Part shown: positions 42,454 to 52,640 of the stretch, piece by piece
Position numbering within the stretch: position 1 is the stretch's first letter
Layout of the letters: every line of letters begins with the position of its first letter
From: Psychrobacter sanguinis
GTDB taxonomy: Bacteria > Pseudomonadota > Gammaproteobacteria > Pseudomonadales > Moraxellaceae
Assembly (NCBI RefSeq): GCF_020736705.1
Contig: NZ_CP085990.1
Span: forward strand, 2,604,001-2,668,000
Direction of reading: 5' to 3'
Length of the DNA stretch: 64,000 nt
The notes under the pieces: generated by a model
The model's input: only the letters and a program-made list of their open reading frames with translations
What the model was told of the DNA's origin: nothing
The model's database searches: none
Made by a program: the position numbers and the translations under genes

Positions 42454-43206
42454 TTAATAGGTTTCTAACGTATTTTGCTTAAAGAAATCCGCCAAAAGCT
42501 CATAAATATGAGGGTAAGCCTGTTGTAAATCTTGTGGTCTTTCAAAAAACACTTCGCTAATAACCGCTAAAAATTCAGCGGGGTTGGTAGCGCCATAACG
42601 ATCAATACCAGGCTTAGGGTTGCTTTGAAAATCAGCAAACCCCTGCTCCATTATTTGAGTCCACTGCGTAGGGTCCATACCAGATTGTAGAGGTGGGAAA
42701 CCGTTGGCTCGGCCATTTAACATATCAAGCTTATGTACAAACTCGTGAATCACCACATTATGACCATCTAAGTGACCTGAGTTCTTTACATCTTTCCCAG
42801 ATAAGATTACTGGGCCGCGTAGCCACGCTTCACCACTTCGATGTTGAGTACCTTCATGTACTATCCCTATCTCATCGGTGCTAGTTGTTTTAGAGACATA
42901 GGAACTTGGGTAAATAATGATAGAAGTCCAGCCTTTATACCACTCTAAACCCAGATTAAGTATGGGCAGGCATGCTTGTAACGCAATAGATTGTTTTATC
43001 TTATCTGTAACGCCAAAGCCCTGCGCGCCATTAATAGATTTATTATGTAGAAACAGTATGGCCAAATCTATTAGTTGCTCTAGCTCATTGTCACTTAGAC
43101 GATCCAATATACGTAGCTGTTTAGCAACTTGTTGCCAACTCTCAGCGCTATAGGGGTTTTTATCTAAAATGCGCTGTTCCTGCCATTCTTTGATTTTATC
43201 GAACAT
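42454..43206 (-). CDS. mtfA: Zinc-dependent peptidase MtfA
   Basis: A 250-residue MtfA protein (E. coli: 265). The zinc motif HEFVHKLDMLNG lies at about residues 154-165, with HExxH and the following aspartate typical of this family. A third ligand is expected at the Glu in NPAEFLAVISEVFFE. In E. coli MtfA binds the repressor Mlc and so affects glucose uptake by the phosphotransferase system, and it has aminopeptidase activity. No Mlc or PTS gene is seen nearby, so the partner here is unknown. It is transcribed after the AraC gene, with a gap of about 34 bases, and ends in a strong hairpin. Confidence 0.92.
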   Translation of the reverse strand: MFDKIKEWQEQRILDKNPYSAESWQQVAKQLRILDRLSDNELEQLIDLAILFLHNKSINGAQGFGVTDKIKQSIALQACLPILNLGLEWYKGWTSIIIYPSSYVSKTTSTDEIGIVHEGTQHRSGEAWLRGPVILSGKDVKNSGHLDGHNVVIHEFVHKLDMLNGRANGFPPLQSGMDPTQWTQIMEQGFADFQSNPKPGIDRYGATNPAEFLAVISEVFFERPQDLQQAYPHIYELLADFFKQNTLETY

Positions 43207-43240
43207 GGAGTATATCCTTTAAACCTTTCCTTTAAGGGTA

Positions 43241-44224
43241 TTACTTATAAATAGTATCTTTCGGGGGATAACCAAAGTGTTTTTTGTAGATACGAGAAAA
43301 GTAGCTTTGATCACTATAACCCACCTGTTGAGCGACCTCTTGGATACTAGAAAATGGATGACTCTTTAGCAGTTGGTGAGCTTGCTTTAAACGCAAGCTT
43401 TTTACCCAATCAGAGTAACTATACGGCAGATTTACAAATAACTTATGCAAATATCTCACTGATACATGGCAGGCTTTAGCCACCGCGGCTGGAGACAAAT
43501 CTGAATTATGAAGGTTTCTATAAACGTAGCTTTCAATACGCTTTAGATGAGCTGACTGCATATCAGTATTGGTGCTAATAAGTGATTCAGTAGGGGAACT
43601 TAGATGTAGTACCAACAGATTTAATAACTGCTGCTCCAAGACATGTCGCTCTAGATCGGTTAGTTCATATCGATTAATAGTATTAATAATATGAGTAATT
43701 TGGAAAAACAGCAGTCTCCCCACACCCGTCTCAAGAGATAAGCTACGAGCAAACTCACGCTCAATATGGCTTATTTGTGAAGATAATAATGATAAAGGTG
43801 TTTTTATAACGTATAAACTGGCAGCCTTGCTATGATAAAACTCATAAGGTAAATGCGATAGCTCAATAAAAAATGCTCCTGGACCGGATATCAATTCTCG
43901 TTTATGCTGATTAAAATTTACTTTTCCTGATATAGGAAAAGTGATAAGAACACTTTCTGTAGGGTCTGGATTTGTTATCAAATTGCGCTTGTAATGCACT
44001 GTGTTAGCATGATAATAAGACACACCAACTTGATTCAATTTTACGTGTTCTAGTCTACCAAAAAATGATTGCGGCTGTAAAAAGCTTACCTGCAAGTCAA
44101 AATAAGTATCATTAATGATATGTTGCCAGCCAAGAGCGCCTAACCTATCATTAGGTATAGGCAGGTTGCTTTTACTCTCCTGCCAAAGATCAAAGTTCAT
44201 AGGCAAGCTTGGGTATGTATTCAT
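43241..44224 (-). CDS. AraC-family transcriptional regulator
   Basis: A 327-residue AraC regulator. The N-terminal two thirds look like the AraC-binding-like domain of FeaR-type activators, with SVLITFPISGKVNFNQHKRELISGPGAFFIELSHLPYEF. The C-terminal 100 residues contain two helix-turn-helix units, AAVAKACHVSVRYLHKLFV and IQEVAQQVGYSDQSYFSRIYKKHFGYPP. It lies directly downstream of the hyuB-hyuA terminator on the same strand. FeaR relatives control catabolism of amines and aromatic aldehydes, so the hydantoinase/oxoprolinase-like operon is a plausible target. A direct repeat suited to such a protein lies upstream of hyuB. Confidence 0.88.
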   Translation of the reverse strand: MNTYPSLPMNFDLWQESKSNLPIPNDRLGALGWQHIINDTYFDLQVSFLQPQSFFGRLEHVKLNQVGVSYYHANTVHYKRNLITNPDPTESVLITFPISGKVNFNQHKRELISGPGAFFIELSHLPYEFYHSKAASLYVIKTPLSLLSSQISHIEREFARSLSLETGVGRLLFFQITHIINTINRYELTDLERHVLEQQLLNLLVLHLSSPTESLISTNTDMQSAHLKRIESYVYRNLHNSDLSPAAVAKACHVSVRYLHKLFVNLPYSYSDWVKSLRLKQAHQLLKSHPFSSIQEVAQQVGYSDQSYFSRIYKKHFGYPPKDTIYK

Positions 44225-44384
44225 CCTTGAACACTCATAAGTAGTTAGTTATCAATCTGTCATCACCCTACTTAAGCTATCACAAATATCGTTAACTTCA
44301 AACTTAGCAATAAATTATAATTACCTTAAAAAGATTCCTAAATTTATCGTTACCTCCTAAATATTTACTAATTAGCTGAATCAT

Positions 44385-44420
44385 AAAAATAGCGTAAAAC
44401 ACGGTCGTGTTTTACGCTAT
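44385..44420 (-). terminator. Terminator of the hyuB-hyuA operon
   Basis: ATAGCGTAAAACACG (44389-44403) and CGTGTTTTACGCTAT (44406-44420) form a perfect 15-bp stem. On the minus strand it runs into TTTTTATG. It lies 34 bases past the hyuA stop. Confidence 0.9.
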
Positions 44421-44453
44421 TAATTAGTGCTAATAAAACTTTGAAAAATAGTA

Positions 44454-46546
44454 TCAACTAACTGGGCTAAGCTTATAAGTGCCCGTCTGATGTAACTCAG
44501 CTTGCCAGCCACTCTTAATCACTAAAGTTGTGGTAGGCTCTTGAATTAATGCAGGACCGGTTACTAGTGCACCTGAACCGAACTTTTCACCATCATAAAT
44601 AGGCGTATCTAACCAGCCTTCTTCTCTATCAAATAACATACTACGAGTCCCTGTCTGTGCTTGAGCGATATCTCCTAATTGAGATGCCAGCTTAGGTAGC
44701 TGCGGTTTACTGATTTTACCCATCACTGAAACTTCTATATTTACAAGCTCCACCTTGCTGTCTAGCTCATCATAGGTATACAACTCTTTATGACGCTTAT
44801 GGAACCTATCTAAGATAACTTGTGCTTTCTCAGCATCAATATGACCGTTGGGGATTAACACATTACACTCATGAACTTGTCCAACATAGCGCATTTCCAT
44901 AGTTCTCTCAATGACTATATCCGACTCACAAAAGCCATCTTCTAGCAACTTTTGGATCCCTTGCTGCTCTAACTCTTCAAGCTTTTTGTTTAATCCATCC
45001 AAGTTAGCAGAGGTAGACATAATCATCATTTGAGTGGCTAGATAATTATATTTGATATCAGAGATAATCTGACCAAAAGCACATAAGCATGAAGCTATCT
45101 TAGGTACTAGCACTGTCTTAATCCCCATCTCTTCCGCTAGACTGATGATATGCATGCCAGCCGCTCCACCTGCACAAATTAAAGCAAAATCACGGGGATC
45201 ATAACCTTTTTCAATGGTAATGCGGCGAATGGCGTTTGCCATATTTTGATTGACAATGGCATTCACCCCATAGGCTGCATCTTGCAAAGAAATACTTAAA
45301 GGATCTGCAATATGTTGTTGTAGAGCATTTTCTGCCTTTTCTTTATCTAAGGTAACACTGCCTCCTAACACCGCATTTGGCTCTAAATAACCCAAAGCTA
45401 AATTAGCATCTGTCACTGTGGGTAAAGTGCCACCTTTGCCATAACAGGCCGGTCCTGGAGAAGCCCCTGCACTTTGTGGTCCAACTTCTAGCATACCAAA
45501 GGTATTAACGTGTCCTATTGAGCCGCCACCTGCACCGAGCGTTTCAACGTGAATCATTGGCACACCAATACGATTGCGTAAGAAGTCTATGTCGCGGTTT
45601 AGGCTAGTGCGCCCAGATTTGGCCATCGTAATATCAAATGAAGTACCACCCATATCCACAGTGATAATGTTATCAATGTTAAAGGGATTGGCAATATATA
45701 ATCCCGCTTGAGGGGCAGAAGCGGGTCCTGAATTGATAGCATTCACTGCTCTTTCTCGCATAATATTACCCACAGCGAGCCCGCCATTAGATTGAAAATA
45801 GCGTACAGGTTGTTGAGCACCAAGCTTTTTAAAATAATCGTCAATCTTATGTACATAAGAGGACATGACGAGGACATGACTGGGCTTAAGTAGGCGTTTA
45901 CCAAAGTAGTTGAGGTTCGGGTATATTCTTTAATTTGCGGATAGACCTCACTGCCGCAACAAACAAAGACTCCAGGCATATGCTCTTCAACTAGCTGTTT
46001 AGCGCGAAATTCATGCTCTGGATTACGAATAGACCACACAAAAGAGATGGCGACTGCTTCGACCTCTCTCTGCTTGAAGACTTCAATGGCATCTAAGATG
46101 TCTTGTTCATTTAACGGTTCATACTCTGTACCATCCGCAAGTATTCGACCTCTAACCGGAAAGCGCAGGTCTCGAGGCGTAATCTGTGGCGCTGGCGGAT
46201 AGCTAGCATCATAACGATAACCCTCTTCCTTATGACCCAGTCGGATTTCTATACTGTCCTCGTGACCATGGGTACATAGCAAGCCAACCTTAACCCCCTT
46301 CATTTGAATCAACGCATTTAGGGCGACTGTGGTGCCATTGATACATAGGTCGCAAGCGGCAATAATTTCCTCAATAGGTCGATCAAACTTATCTGCAATC
46401 TGTTGCAAGCCGTTAGCAATGGCCAACGTGCCATCCTGTGGTGTGGAAGGTGCTTTAAATAAGTGAATATCACCGCTTCTTTCAGCTAACACAAAGTCAG
46501 TAAAAGTACCGCCGGCATCGACTCCGATACGAAAATCATTTTTCAT
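44454..46546 (-). pseudogene. hyuA: Hydantoinase A / oxoprolinase subunit HyuA, frameshifted by an 11-bp duplication
   Basis: The protein begins MKNDFRIGVDAGGTFTDFVLAERSG, the ATP-binding start of HyuA-type enzymes, and runs normally to NAYLSPVMSS. The frame is then lost and closes at 45743. The rest of the enzyme, SSYVHKIDDYFKKLG to the end at 44454, lies in another frame. The break falls exactly on a tandem duplication of GAGGACATGAC (plus strand; 45859-45869 and 45870-45880). Removing one copy restores an uninterrupted 693-residue HyuA, the usual length. The partner HyuB upstream is intact. These enzymes hydrolyse hydantoins, oxoproline or related cyclic amides with ATP, or belong to acetone-carboxylase-like complexes. 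The duplication could be recent or reversible. Confidence 0.9.
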
Positions 46547-46605
46547 AAGTCATCCTTAACTTAATTAATTGGTCTAGTAGTTTGTATTTATTGTTTTAAA
46601 TTGCT

Positions 46606-48384
46606 TTAAGCAGTAAATTTTCGCTGACTTTGTTGTTGACGCAGGGCGGTAGTTTGCTGATGATCTACCTCCAGCGTTTTAGGGTCTATTACCACACCAT
46701 ACTCAAGCTTTGCTGCTTCTATAGAGATAATTCTTTCTCTGATATCTTTTAAAACTGCCGCAATATCACGCTCAAATGAGTTGCCGTAACCCCCACCGCC
46801 TGGGTTAGTATTTCGTGCCCGCTCACCTGGAGAGATTTGAGTCATAGTGTTTTGTTTATATAAGTCTGTTACCCCTTCTTCATGAATAATCTCTAGACGT
46901 CCTAATTTCAGCTCTGGAGATATTTGCTCAGCTCCAGCCGCCCCCATCGTCGGATATTCACGTCCCTCGCCAAAAGCAACCACCGTCATCTCATGTCCTA
47001 ATGGTTCAACTTCCCAAACTGTGCCACAGCCACCTCTATACTTGTCAGCTCCGCCACTATCTTCTGCCAGACCATATTTGTGGATCAAAATTGGGTACTG
47101 ATATTCTAATAATTCTATATCTCCTGAGCTGAGCGCTCCAAAGCAGCATAATGGACCACAAGCATGCCAGCCATCCATTTGCTGTGTTGCACCAGCCCCA
47201 GAAATAATAGAGGCTAAAATCATAGTAACGTACTGCTCACCTGTGGTTGGATCGATACCTGAGATGTTAATTCCTGAGGCATGTCCCCACGAAGCAATTA
47301 CTCTATCTGGTGCTGCAGCTTCGAAGGCCATTCGCACCGCATCGGTCAAGGTCTCCATAGGTGTGGTAGTACAGTTAACGTGAGGGGCAGGCTCTTTGGC
47401 ATTACATAAGGTGCCATGCTCACCTAAGTCGACAGTTACACAACGATACAGTCCTTCATTGTAAGGCGGGTCTACTTGAGCAAACATCATCAGACCAAGT
47501 AGTACTCCTGACATTGAGTTCCCTGCATAAGAATTAATAAAATAAGGCACTTGTGGCGGGCTAGTAACTCTAATATGTACATTGCTGTCGCTAATTTCGA
47601 TGTCGGCACTAATGGTTAAGTCGCCTAATCCATGTCCCGAGTCCTCTAATACCGCTTCACCATGGTATTGCCCATCAGGGATAGAAGAGATTAAAGTACG
47701 CATATGGTTGTCTGCCATATTTTTAAGTTCTTCAATGGCAGCTCTGACCGTCTCTACCCCATACTTATCTAACAAAGCAATCATATTGCGCTCACCTACC
47801 GAACAAGCGCCGTACTGAGCGTTTAAATCGCCTTCTTGGTTACGACGTGAGCGCATATTACTGTGTATCAAGTTGATAACATCCCTGCGTTTTACTCCTT
47901 TTTCCCAAATTTTTACTGGTGGGATTCGCAGACCCTCAGCATAAATCTCTTTAGCATCTGGGTTATACCCTGCTGGGACAGGCCCTCCTATATCAGTCAC
48001 GTGTCCTTTACAAACTGTCCAGAAAACCAGTTCACCTTCATAGAAAACTGGTTTATACATACAGCAGTCTAAGATATGGCTTCCCATAAATACTGGATCG
48101 TTATGGTAAATTACATCACCTTCATGAATGTCATCGCCGTAATACTCGGCTACTGCTTTCATAGCAGGCATTAATGAGCCTAGATGGATAGGAATATCTT
48201 GACCTTGCAAAATCATTTCTGGTAAATGGTCAAATAAGGCGTTGCTGTAATCATGCGCTAGGTTAAATACGCTAGATCGAGCCGTTTTTTCTAAGGTGGT
48301 GGTCATCTCACGCTGCGCAGTTTCTAAAGCACCACGGACGACAGATAAAGTGATAGGATCGATTGATCGTTGAGATGTACTCAT
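46606..48384 (-). CDS. hyuB: Hydantoinase B / oxoprolinase subunit HyuB
   Basis: A 592-residue HyuB-type protein. I start it at the ATG at 48384, preceded by GGGAGT; a longer frame begins 33 bases earlier without a site. DPITLSVVRGALETAQREMTTTLEKTARS is the family opening. HNDPVFMGSHILDCCMYKPVF and CKGHVTDIGGPVPAGYNPDAKEIYAEGLRIPPVKI follow, with the expected metal-binding residues. NPGGGGYG lies near the C-terminus. It partners HyuA in ATP-dependent opening of cyclic amides. The gene is first in a two-gene operon, with 59 bases before hyuA. Because hyuA is broken, the complex is probably not made in full at present. Confidence 0.92.
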   Translation of the reverse strand: MSTSQRSIDPITLSVVRGALETAQREMTTTLEKTARSSVFNLAHDYSNALFDHLPEMILQGQDIPIHLGSLMPAMKAVAEYYGDDIHEGDVIYHNDPVFMGSHILDCCMYKPVFYEGELVFWTVCKGHVTDIGGPVPAGYNPDAKEIYAEGLRIPPVKIWEKGVKRRDVINLIHSNMRSRRNQEGDLNAQYGACSVGERNMIALLDKYGVETVRAAIEELKNMADNHMRTLISSIPDGQYHGEAVLEDSGHGLGDLTISADIEISDSNVHIRVTSPPQVPYFINSYAGNSMSGVLLGLMMFAQVDPPYNEGLYRCVTVDLGEHGTLCNAKEPAPHVNCTTTPMETLTDAVRMAFEAAAPDRVIASWGHASGINISGIDPTTGEQYVTMILASIISGAGATQQMDGWHACGPLCCFGALSSGDIELLEYQYPILIHKYGLAEDSGGADKYRGGCGTVWEVEPLGHEMTVVAFGEGREYPTMGAAGAEQISPELKLGRLEIIHEEGVTDLYKQNTMTQISPGERARNTNPGGGGYGNSFERDIAAVLKDIRERIISIEAAKLEYGVVIDPKTLEVDHQQTTALRQQQSQRKFTA

Positions 48385-48491
48385 AGAAGACTCCCTGTCT
48401 AATGTGTGTAATAACACGGCTATTTAGTCATTCATCCTAATGACTAAGAGTTTTCAATATAGCGAGGTTATACCCAAAAAAATGACTCAGA

Positions 48492-48520
48492 GTGCACAGT
48501 TTTAGGACTAGCGTGCACAG
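48492..48520. promoter_or_regulatory. Direct repeat upstream of hyuB, candidate AraC-type operator
   Basis: GTGCACAG occurs at 48492-48499 and 48513-48520, exactly 21 bases apart, about 110-135 bases before the hyuB start codon. Two direct half sites two helical turns apart are typical of AraC-family activators, and such a regulator gene lies at the far end of the operon. Confidence 0.5.
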
Positions 48521-48567
48521 CACAACTTGATCTGTTAAAAACCGCTAGATAAATCAGTGAAAGCAAT

Positions 48568-48602
48568 AAAAAAAGCAGTGCTTATTTAGCACTGCTTTTT
48601 TT
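48568..48602 (-). terminator. Terminator of the DUF819 gene
   Basis: AGCAGTGCT (48574-48582) and AGCACTGCT (48588-48596), extended by A and T runs, form a strong hairpin with loop TATTT. On the minus strand it is followed by a run of T. It lies close to the stop codon at 48639. Confidence 0.9.
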
Positions 48603-48638
48603 ATTTTATAAACTTTAGAGGACGTTTTGTGAAATAAG

Positions 48639-49898
48639 CTAACCCACAACCAAACGCATCAACTGAGTAGATACATAACCACCGATAGTACCCACAGCAT
48701 AGCCTAAGATACCCAAGAATACACCAACTGGGGCCAATGACGGGTGAAACGCTGTGGCCACAATCGGTGCCGAAGAAGCGCCGCCGGTATTGGCATTAGA
48801 GCCCACTGCTAAGAAGAAGAATGGCGCACGGATGAGTCTGGCTACTATAAATATAATCACCACGTGGATACACATCCACAATAGCCCTATCAATAGCAGA
48901 CGCCACTGTGAGACAAGTCCATTTAGATTGATTTGCATCCCAATGGCCGCAATCAATATGAAAATAAACACCGTGCCCATTTTTGAGGCACCAATATGGT
49001 CTAGTCGGCGCACTTTGGTAAACGAAAAGCCCACACCTATTAATGTGATAATCACCACCATCCAGAAGAATGAACTTGCAAAGCTGTATTGTACTGCCCA
49101 GCTATAAGGGGAGAAGAATTCAGCTATTTGTCCCCCAATAAAATGAGCCAAGCCCACCATGGCAAAACACAGACCAAACATAACCATTAGGTCGTTTAAG
49201 GACCCAGGTCGAGCGTTTTCACGCTCATAACTCTCCACAGCTGCCACTACCTTTTCAATGCTACCGGTATCTGCCCGTAAAAATCTATCGATTTTATCAC
49301 TGTGTTTGGCCATCACTAACAGTGCCAGTAGCCACAAAGAGGCATTGGTAGTGTCAACCAAGATCATCATACCGAACAGATCATCGCTAACCCCGAACAG
49401 CTCCTTCATGGCCGCTTGGTTGGCTGCACCCCCGATCCAGCTACCGGCTACTGCAGAAAAACCGCGCCACAAGGTATCATCCATAAACATCTCAGGAGAG
49501 ATCCATTTGGCGATACCCAGACTCATTGGCCCACTAATGATGATGGCCATACTGGCAGCAAAAAACATCGCAATGGCTTTCCAACCGAGACCTAATATTT
49601 TCGGCACGTCCATAGACAAGGTCATCAGCAGTAAACTCGCCGGCAACAAATAAGTGGCGGTAAAGCCATATATTTGACTGCCAATGCCTTCAGCGAAAAC
49701 CCCTAAACTGTTTAAAATAGCTGGAATAAAACAACATAAAACGATACCGGGAAGAACGGCATAAAATCGGCGCCAAAACTTACCTGGTAGTCCTTGGGTA
49801 TAAAAAACCAGCCCAATAACCGCCATGATAATGCCAAAAGCTAACGGCAGGCTATCAATGGCTAGATTATTAAGGGGTAAATGAGAGAGATCTGGCAT
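48639..49898 (-). CDS. DUF819 family integral membrane protein
   Basis: A 419-residue protein with about ten hydrophobic helices. The segments VAGSWIGGAANQAAMKELF, LVDTTNASLWLLALL and GSNANTGGASSAPIVATAFHPSLAPVGVFLGILGYAVGTIGGY near the C-terminus are the repeated glycine/asparagine loops of the DUF819 (YjcL-like) family, which resembles secondary transporters. Transport substrate is unknown. It has its own terminator and lies upstream of the hyuB-hyuA operon on the same strand, so uptake of a substrate for that pathway is possible. The gene is divergent from the ornithine decarboxylase gene. Confidence 0.88.
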   Translation of the reverse strand: MPDLSHLPLNNLAIDSLPLAFGIIMAVIGLVFYTQGLPGKFWRRFYAVLPGIVLCCFIPAILNSLGVFAEGIGSQIYGFTATYLLPASLLLMTLSMDVPKILGLGWKAIAMFFAASMAIIISGPMSLGIAKWISPEMFMDDTLWRGFSAVAGSWIGGAANQAAMKELFGVSDDLFGMMILVDTTNASLWLLALLVMAKHSDKIDRFLRADTGSIEKVVAAVESYERENARPGSLNDLMVMFGLCFAMVGLAHFIGGQIAEFFSPYSWAVQYSFASSFFWMVVIITLIGVGFSFTKVRRLDHIGASKMGTVFIFILIAAIGMQINLNGLVSQWRLLLIGLLWMCIHVVIIFIVARLIRAPFFFLAVGSNANTGGASSAPIVATAFHPSLAPVGVFLGILGYAVGTIGGYVSTQLMRLVVG

Positions 49899-50347
49899 CG
49901 ACTAGCTCCAGCAAGGCTATAGAATGAAGGGAGTATAAAAATAAAAAGCAGTCAGTATAAAGAAGCGTCATAAGTGCTGCAACACCCTACTAAACAACAT
50001 TAAAAATAACACTAACCAAAAGGTTACGCTGCACCGGCCATTAGGGATACTTTATATGGCAGTATACTAGAAGCCTTTACTATTCTTACAAAACTTACGC
50101 ACCCAAAATAAAATTTACCTATTTAATTAAAAGGCGTAGAACACTGATTTATTAAAGGCGTACACAAAGCAATGAATGAGTCAGATAATTAGCGTAAAAT
50201 GGCCAAAAAATTTGCTAACTGCTTTTTTATTCGAAATAATGGGGGTTATACCCCAACAGTATTCGTTAATTGAAAATACACTGCGTCTGTTATCCGTTAA
50301 AATACCGGGTAAATTTAAAGGCCTTCGACACTCTAAAGGAAAGTATA
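49899..50347. other. Intergenic region of 449 bp between the DUF819 gene and speC
   Basis: Carries the promoters of two divergent genes, but I cannot place them. ATTAAA(A)GGCGTA occurs twice, ending at 50138 and 50162, about 24 bases apart. A plus-strand frame from 50176 runs into speC but shows no family features and no ribosome site, and I do not call it. Confidence 0.45.
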
Positions 50348-52618
50348 ATGAAAATAGCCGTCAGCGATGGCATCGAATATGCACTCAACTGTAACTACCG
50401 ACTGACCGAAGTTGAGGCAACGGATTTTACCAATATCGCCGTCATTGTCGTGACTATGGAAGATCTGCCTAAAGCCCATGCTGAAATCGAAGATTTGGGT
50501 TTTTCCATTCCGATTTTCGTTGCCATTAAATATGGGGACAGTGTGCCGGATGAATGGCTGCCTCATGTATATGGGGTATTAGAGCTTGCCGATGACCAAA
50601 AATATTACAATGGTCAGTTGGTAAATGCCGCTGCTGCTCACTATATCGAAACTCTTGATCCGCCATTCTTCCAAGCCCTACGCGAATATACCGATTATGG
50701 TAATGCGGCATTTGATTGTCCAGGACATCAAGGCGGACAGTTTTTCCGTCGTCATCCCTCTGGCCGACGCTTCTTCTTATATTTTGGTGAAAACCTATTC
50801 CGCTCTGACTCTTGTAATGCGGACGTGGGTCTAGGCGACCTATTGATTCATGAAGGACCGGCGTTTCAAGCACAGGCTCATGCTGCAAAAGTATTTAATG
50901 CAGACAAAACTTACTTTGTGTTAAATGGTACCTCCTCTTCTAACAAAATTGCCATTGGGGCCTTAGTGGCACATGACGACCTGGTTCTATTTGACCGCAA
51001 CAATCACAAGTCGGTCTATCAAGGCGCGCTGTCTATGAGTGGTGGTACGGCGGTTTATTTAGAAACTGATCGTAATGCTTATGGGCTTATTGGCGGTATT
51101 GCGTCGCATTGTTTTGACGAGGCTGAGATACGTGACCGCATTCGTGAGGTTGCCCCTGAACGCGCTGATGCTGAACGTCCTTTTCGATTGGCGGTTATTC
51201 AGTTAGGTACTTATGACGGTACCATATACAATGCTCGACAAGTGGTGAATAAGATAGGTCATTTATGTGATTATATTTTATTTGATAGTGCTTGGGTGGG
51301 CTATGAACAGTTTATACCGATGATGCGTGACTGCTCGCCACTACTGCTTGAATTGACCCCTGACGATCCCGGCATTATTGTTACCCAGTCAGTGCATAAG
51401 CAGCAAGCCGGCTTCTCTCAAGCCTCTCAAATTCACAAAAAAGACAACCATATCAGTGGGCAGGCGCGTTATGTGAACCACAAACGCTTTAACAATGCCT
51501 TTATGATGCATGTCTCTACCAGTCCATTCTACCCTCTATTTGCCTCATTAGATGTCAATGCGAAGATGCATGAAGGCAAAGCCGGTCAACGTATGTGGCA
51601 CGAGTGCGTGGTGGGCGGTATTGAAGCCCGTAAGATGCTACTTGATACCTGTACCCTAATTAAGCCATTCGTGCCGCCAACCATTGATGGTAAGCTGTGG
51701 CAGGATTATGATACTGAGCAAATTGCCAATGACATTCGCTTCTTTGAATTTAAGACGGGCGAGCGCTGGCATGATTTTGAGCAGTATGCAGACAAGCAGT
51801 ACTTTATTGACCCCTGTAAGCTGTTATTAACCACACCAGGGATTAATATGGAGACCGGTGAGTACGAAGAAACCGGTGTGCCTGCGCCATTATTGGCCCA
51901 TTATTTGCGCGAAAGTTCTGTGATTCCTGAAAAAGCAGACTTAAACTCGATCTTGTTTTTATTAACTCCCGCCGAAACTTTGGCTAAGTTTCAGCATTTA
52001 GTGGCGCGCATCGTTCGATTTGAAGCGCACATTAAAGCCAATAGTTTGGTCAGTGAAGTTTTACCATCCTTAGCTAAGTCCTACCCACAATACCGTAAGT
52101 TGGGTATTAATGAGCTGTGCCAACGGTTGCATGATTTTTATGCCAAGCATAAACTAAATCTATTGCAGCAGCAGATGTTTAAGCGTGAGTTCCGTCCTAA
52201 GTTTGCAATGCGTGCCTTCGATGCACACAATGCTTTTGTGCGTAATGATATCGAACTAGTGCCTTTGTCTCATATTGAAGGTCGTATTGCGATGGAGGGC
52301 GCTCTTCCCTATCCGCCTGGCGTGTACTGTATTGTTCCAGGTGAAATTTGGGGCGGGGCGGTGCTGAAGTACTTCTTAGCCCTTGAGGAAGGTGTTAACT
52401 CACTGCCAGGTTTTGAACCAGAAGTACAAGGTGTGTATTGGGAATATGATGCCAATGGCCGTAAACGTGCTTGGGCATACGTTCTTAAGGATGATTCTAA
52501 ACCTGCGTTAGATGCACAATTTGAAATGCATGACAGTCCTGTTGATTTGGACGCTGAATTAGATAGTGATGTGTTTTTAAATAAGCAAGAAGCCCTGACC
52601 CCATTTGGTCATATTTAA
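50348..52618 (+). CDS. speC: Ornithine decarboxylase SpeC
   Basis: A 756-residue PLP-dependent decarboxylase that makes putrescine. I start it at the ATG at 50348 with AAAGGAAAGT upstream. It has the N-terminal wing domain, then the large domain with FDCPGHQGGQFFRRHPSGR and the PLP lysine at about 351 in QSVHKQQAGFSQ. LCDYILFDSAWVGYEQFIPMM and PYPPGVYCIVPGEIWGGAVLKYFLALEEGVN match ornithine decarboxylase rather than the lysine or arginine enzymes. It is somewhat longer than E. coli SpeC at the C-terminus. A lipoprotein gene starts 22 bases later. No putrescine-ornithine antiporter gene is adjacent, so a biosynthetic rather than acid-stress role is likely. Confidence 0.93.
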   Translation: MKIAVSDGIEYALNCNYRLTEVEATDFTNIAVIVVTMEDLPKAHAEIEDLGFSIPIFVAIKYGDSVPDEWLPHVYGVLELADDQKYYNGQLVNAAAAHYIETLDPPFFQALREYTDYGNAAFDCPGHQGGQFFRRHPSGRRFFLYFGENLFRSDSCNADVGLGDLLIHEGPAFQAQAHAAKVFNADKTYFVLNGTSSSNKIAIGALVAHDDLVLFDRNNHKSVYQGALSMSGGTAVYLETDRNAYGLIGGIASHCFDEAEIRDRIREVAPERADAERPFRLAVIQLGTYDGTIYNARQVVNKIGHLCDYILFDSAWVGYEQFIPMMRDCSPLLLELTPDDPGIIVTQSVHKQQAGFSQASQIHKKDNHISGQARYVNHKRFNNAFMMHVSTSPFYPLFASLDVNAKMHEGKAGQRMWHECVVGGIEARKMLLDTCTLIKPFVPPTIDGKLWQDYDTEQIANDIRFFEFKTGERWHDFEQYADKQYFIDPCKLLLTTPGINMETGEYEETGVPAPLLAHYLRESSVIPEKADLNSILFLLTPAETLAKFQHLVARIVRFEAHIKANSLVSEVLPSLAKSYPQYRKLGINELCQRLHDFYAKHKLNLLQQQMFKREFRPKFAMRAFDAHNAFVRNDIELVPLSHIEGRIAMEGALPYPPGVYCIVPGEIWGGAVLKYFLALEEGVNSLPGFEPEVQGVYWEYDANGRKRAWAYVLKDDSKPALDAQFEMHDSPVDLDAELDSDVFLNKQEALTPFGHI

Positions 52619-52640
52619 ACCAATAATTTGTGAGCGATCA

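Noticed and set aside
50176..50394. A 72-codon frame ahead of speC that might be a leader peptide like SpeFL
   Set aside because: It is longer than and unlike SpeFL, has no ribosome site and overlaps the speC start.
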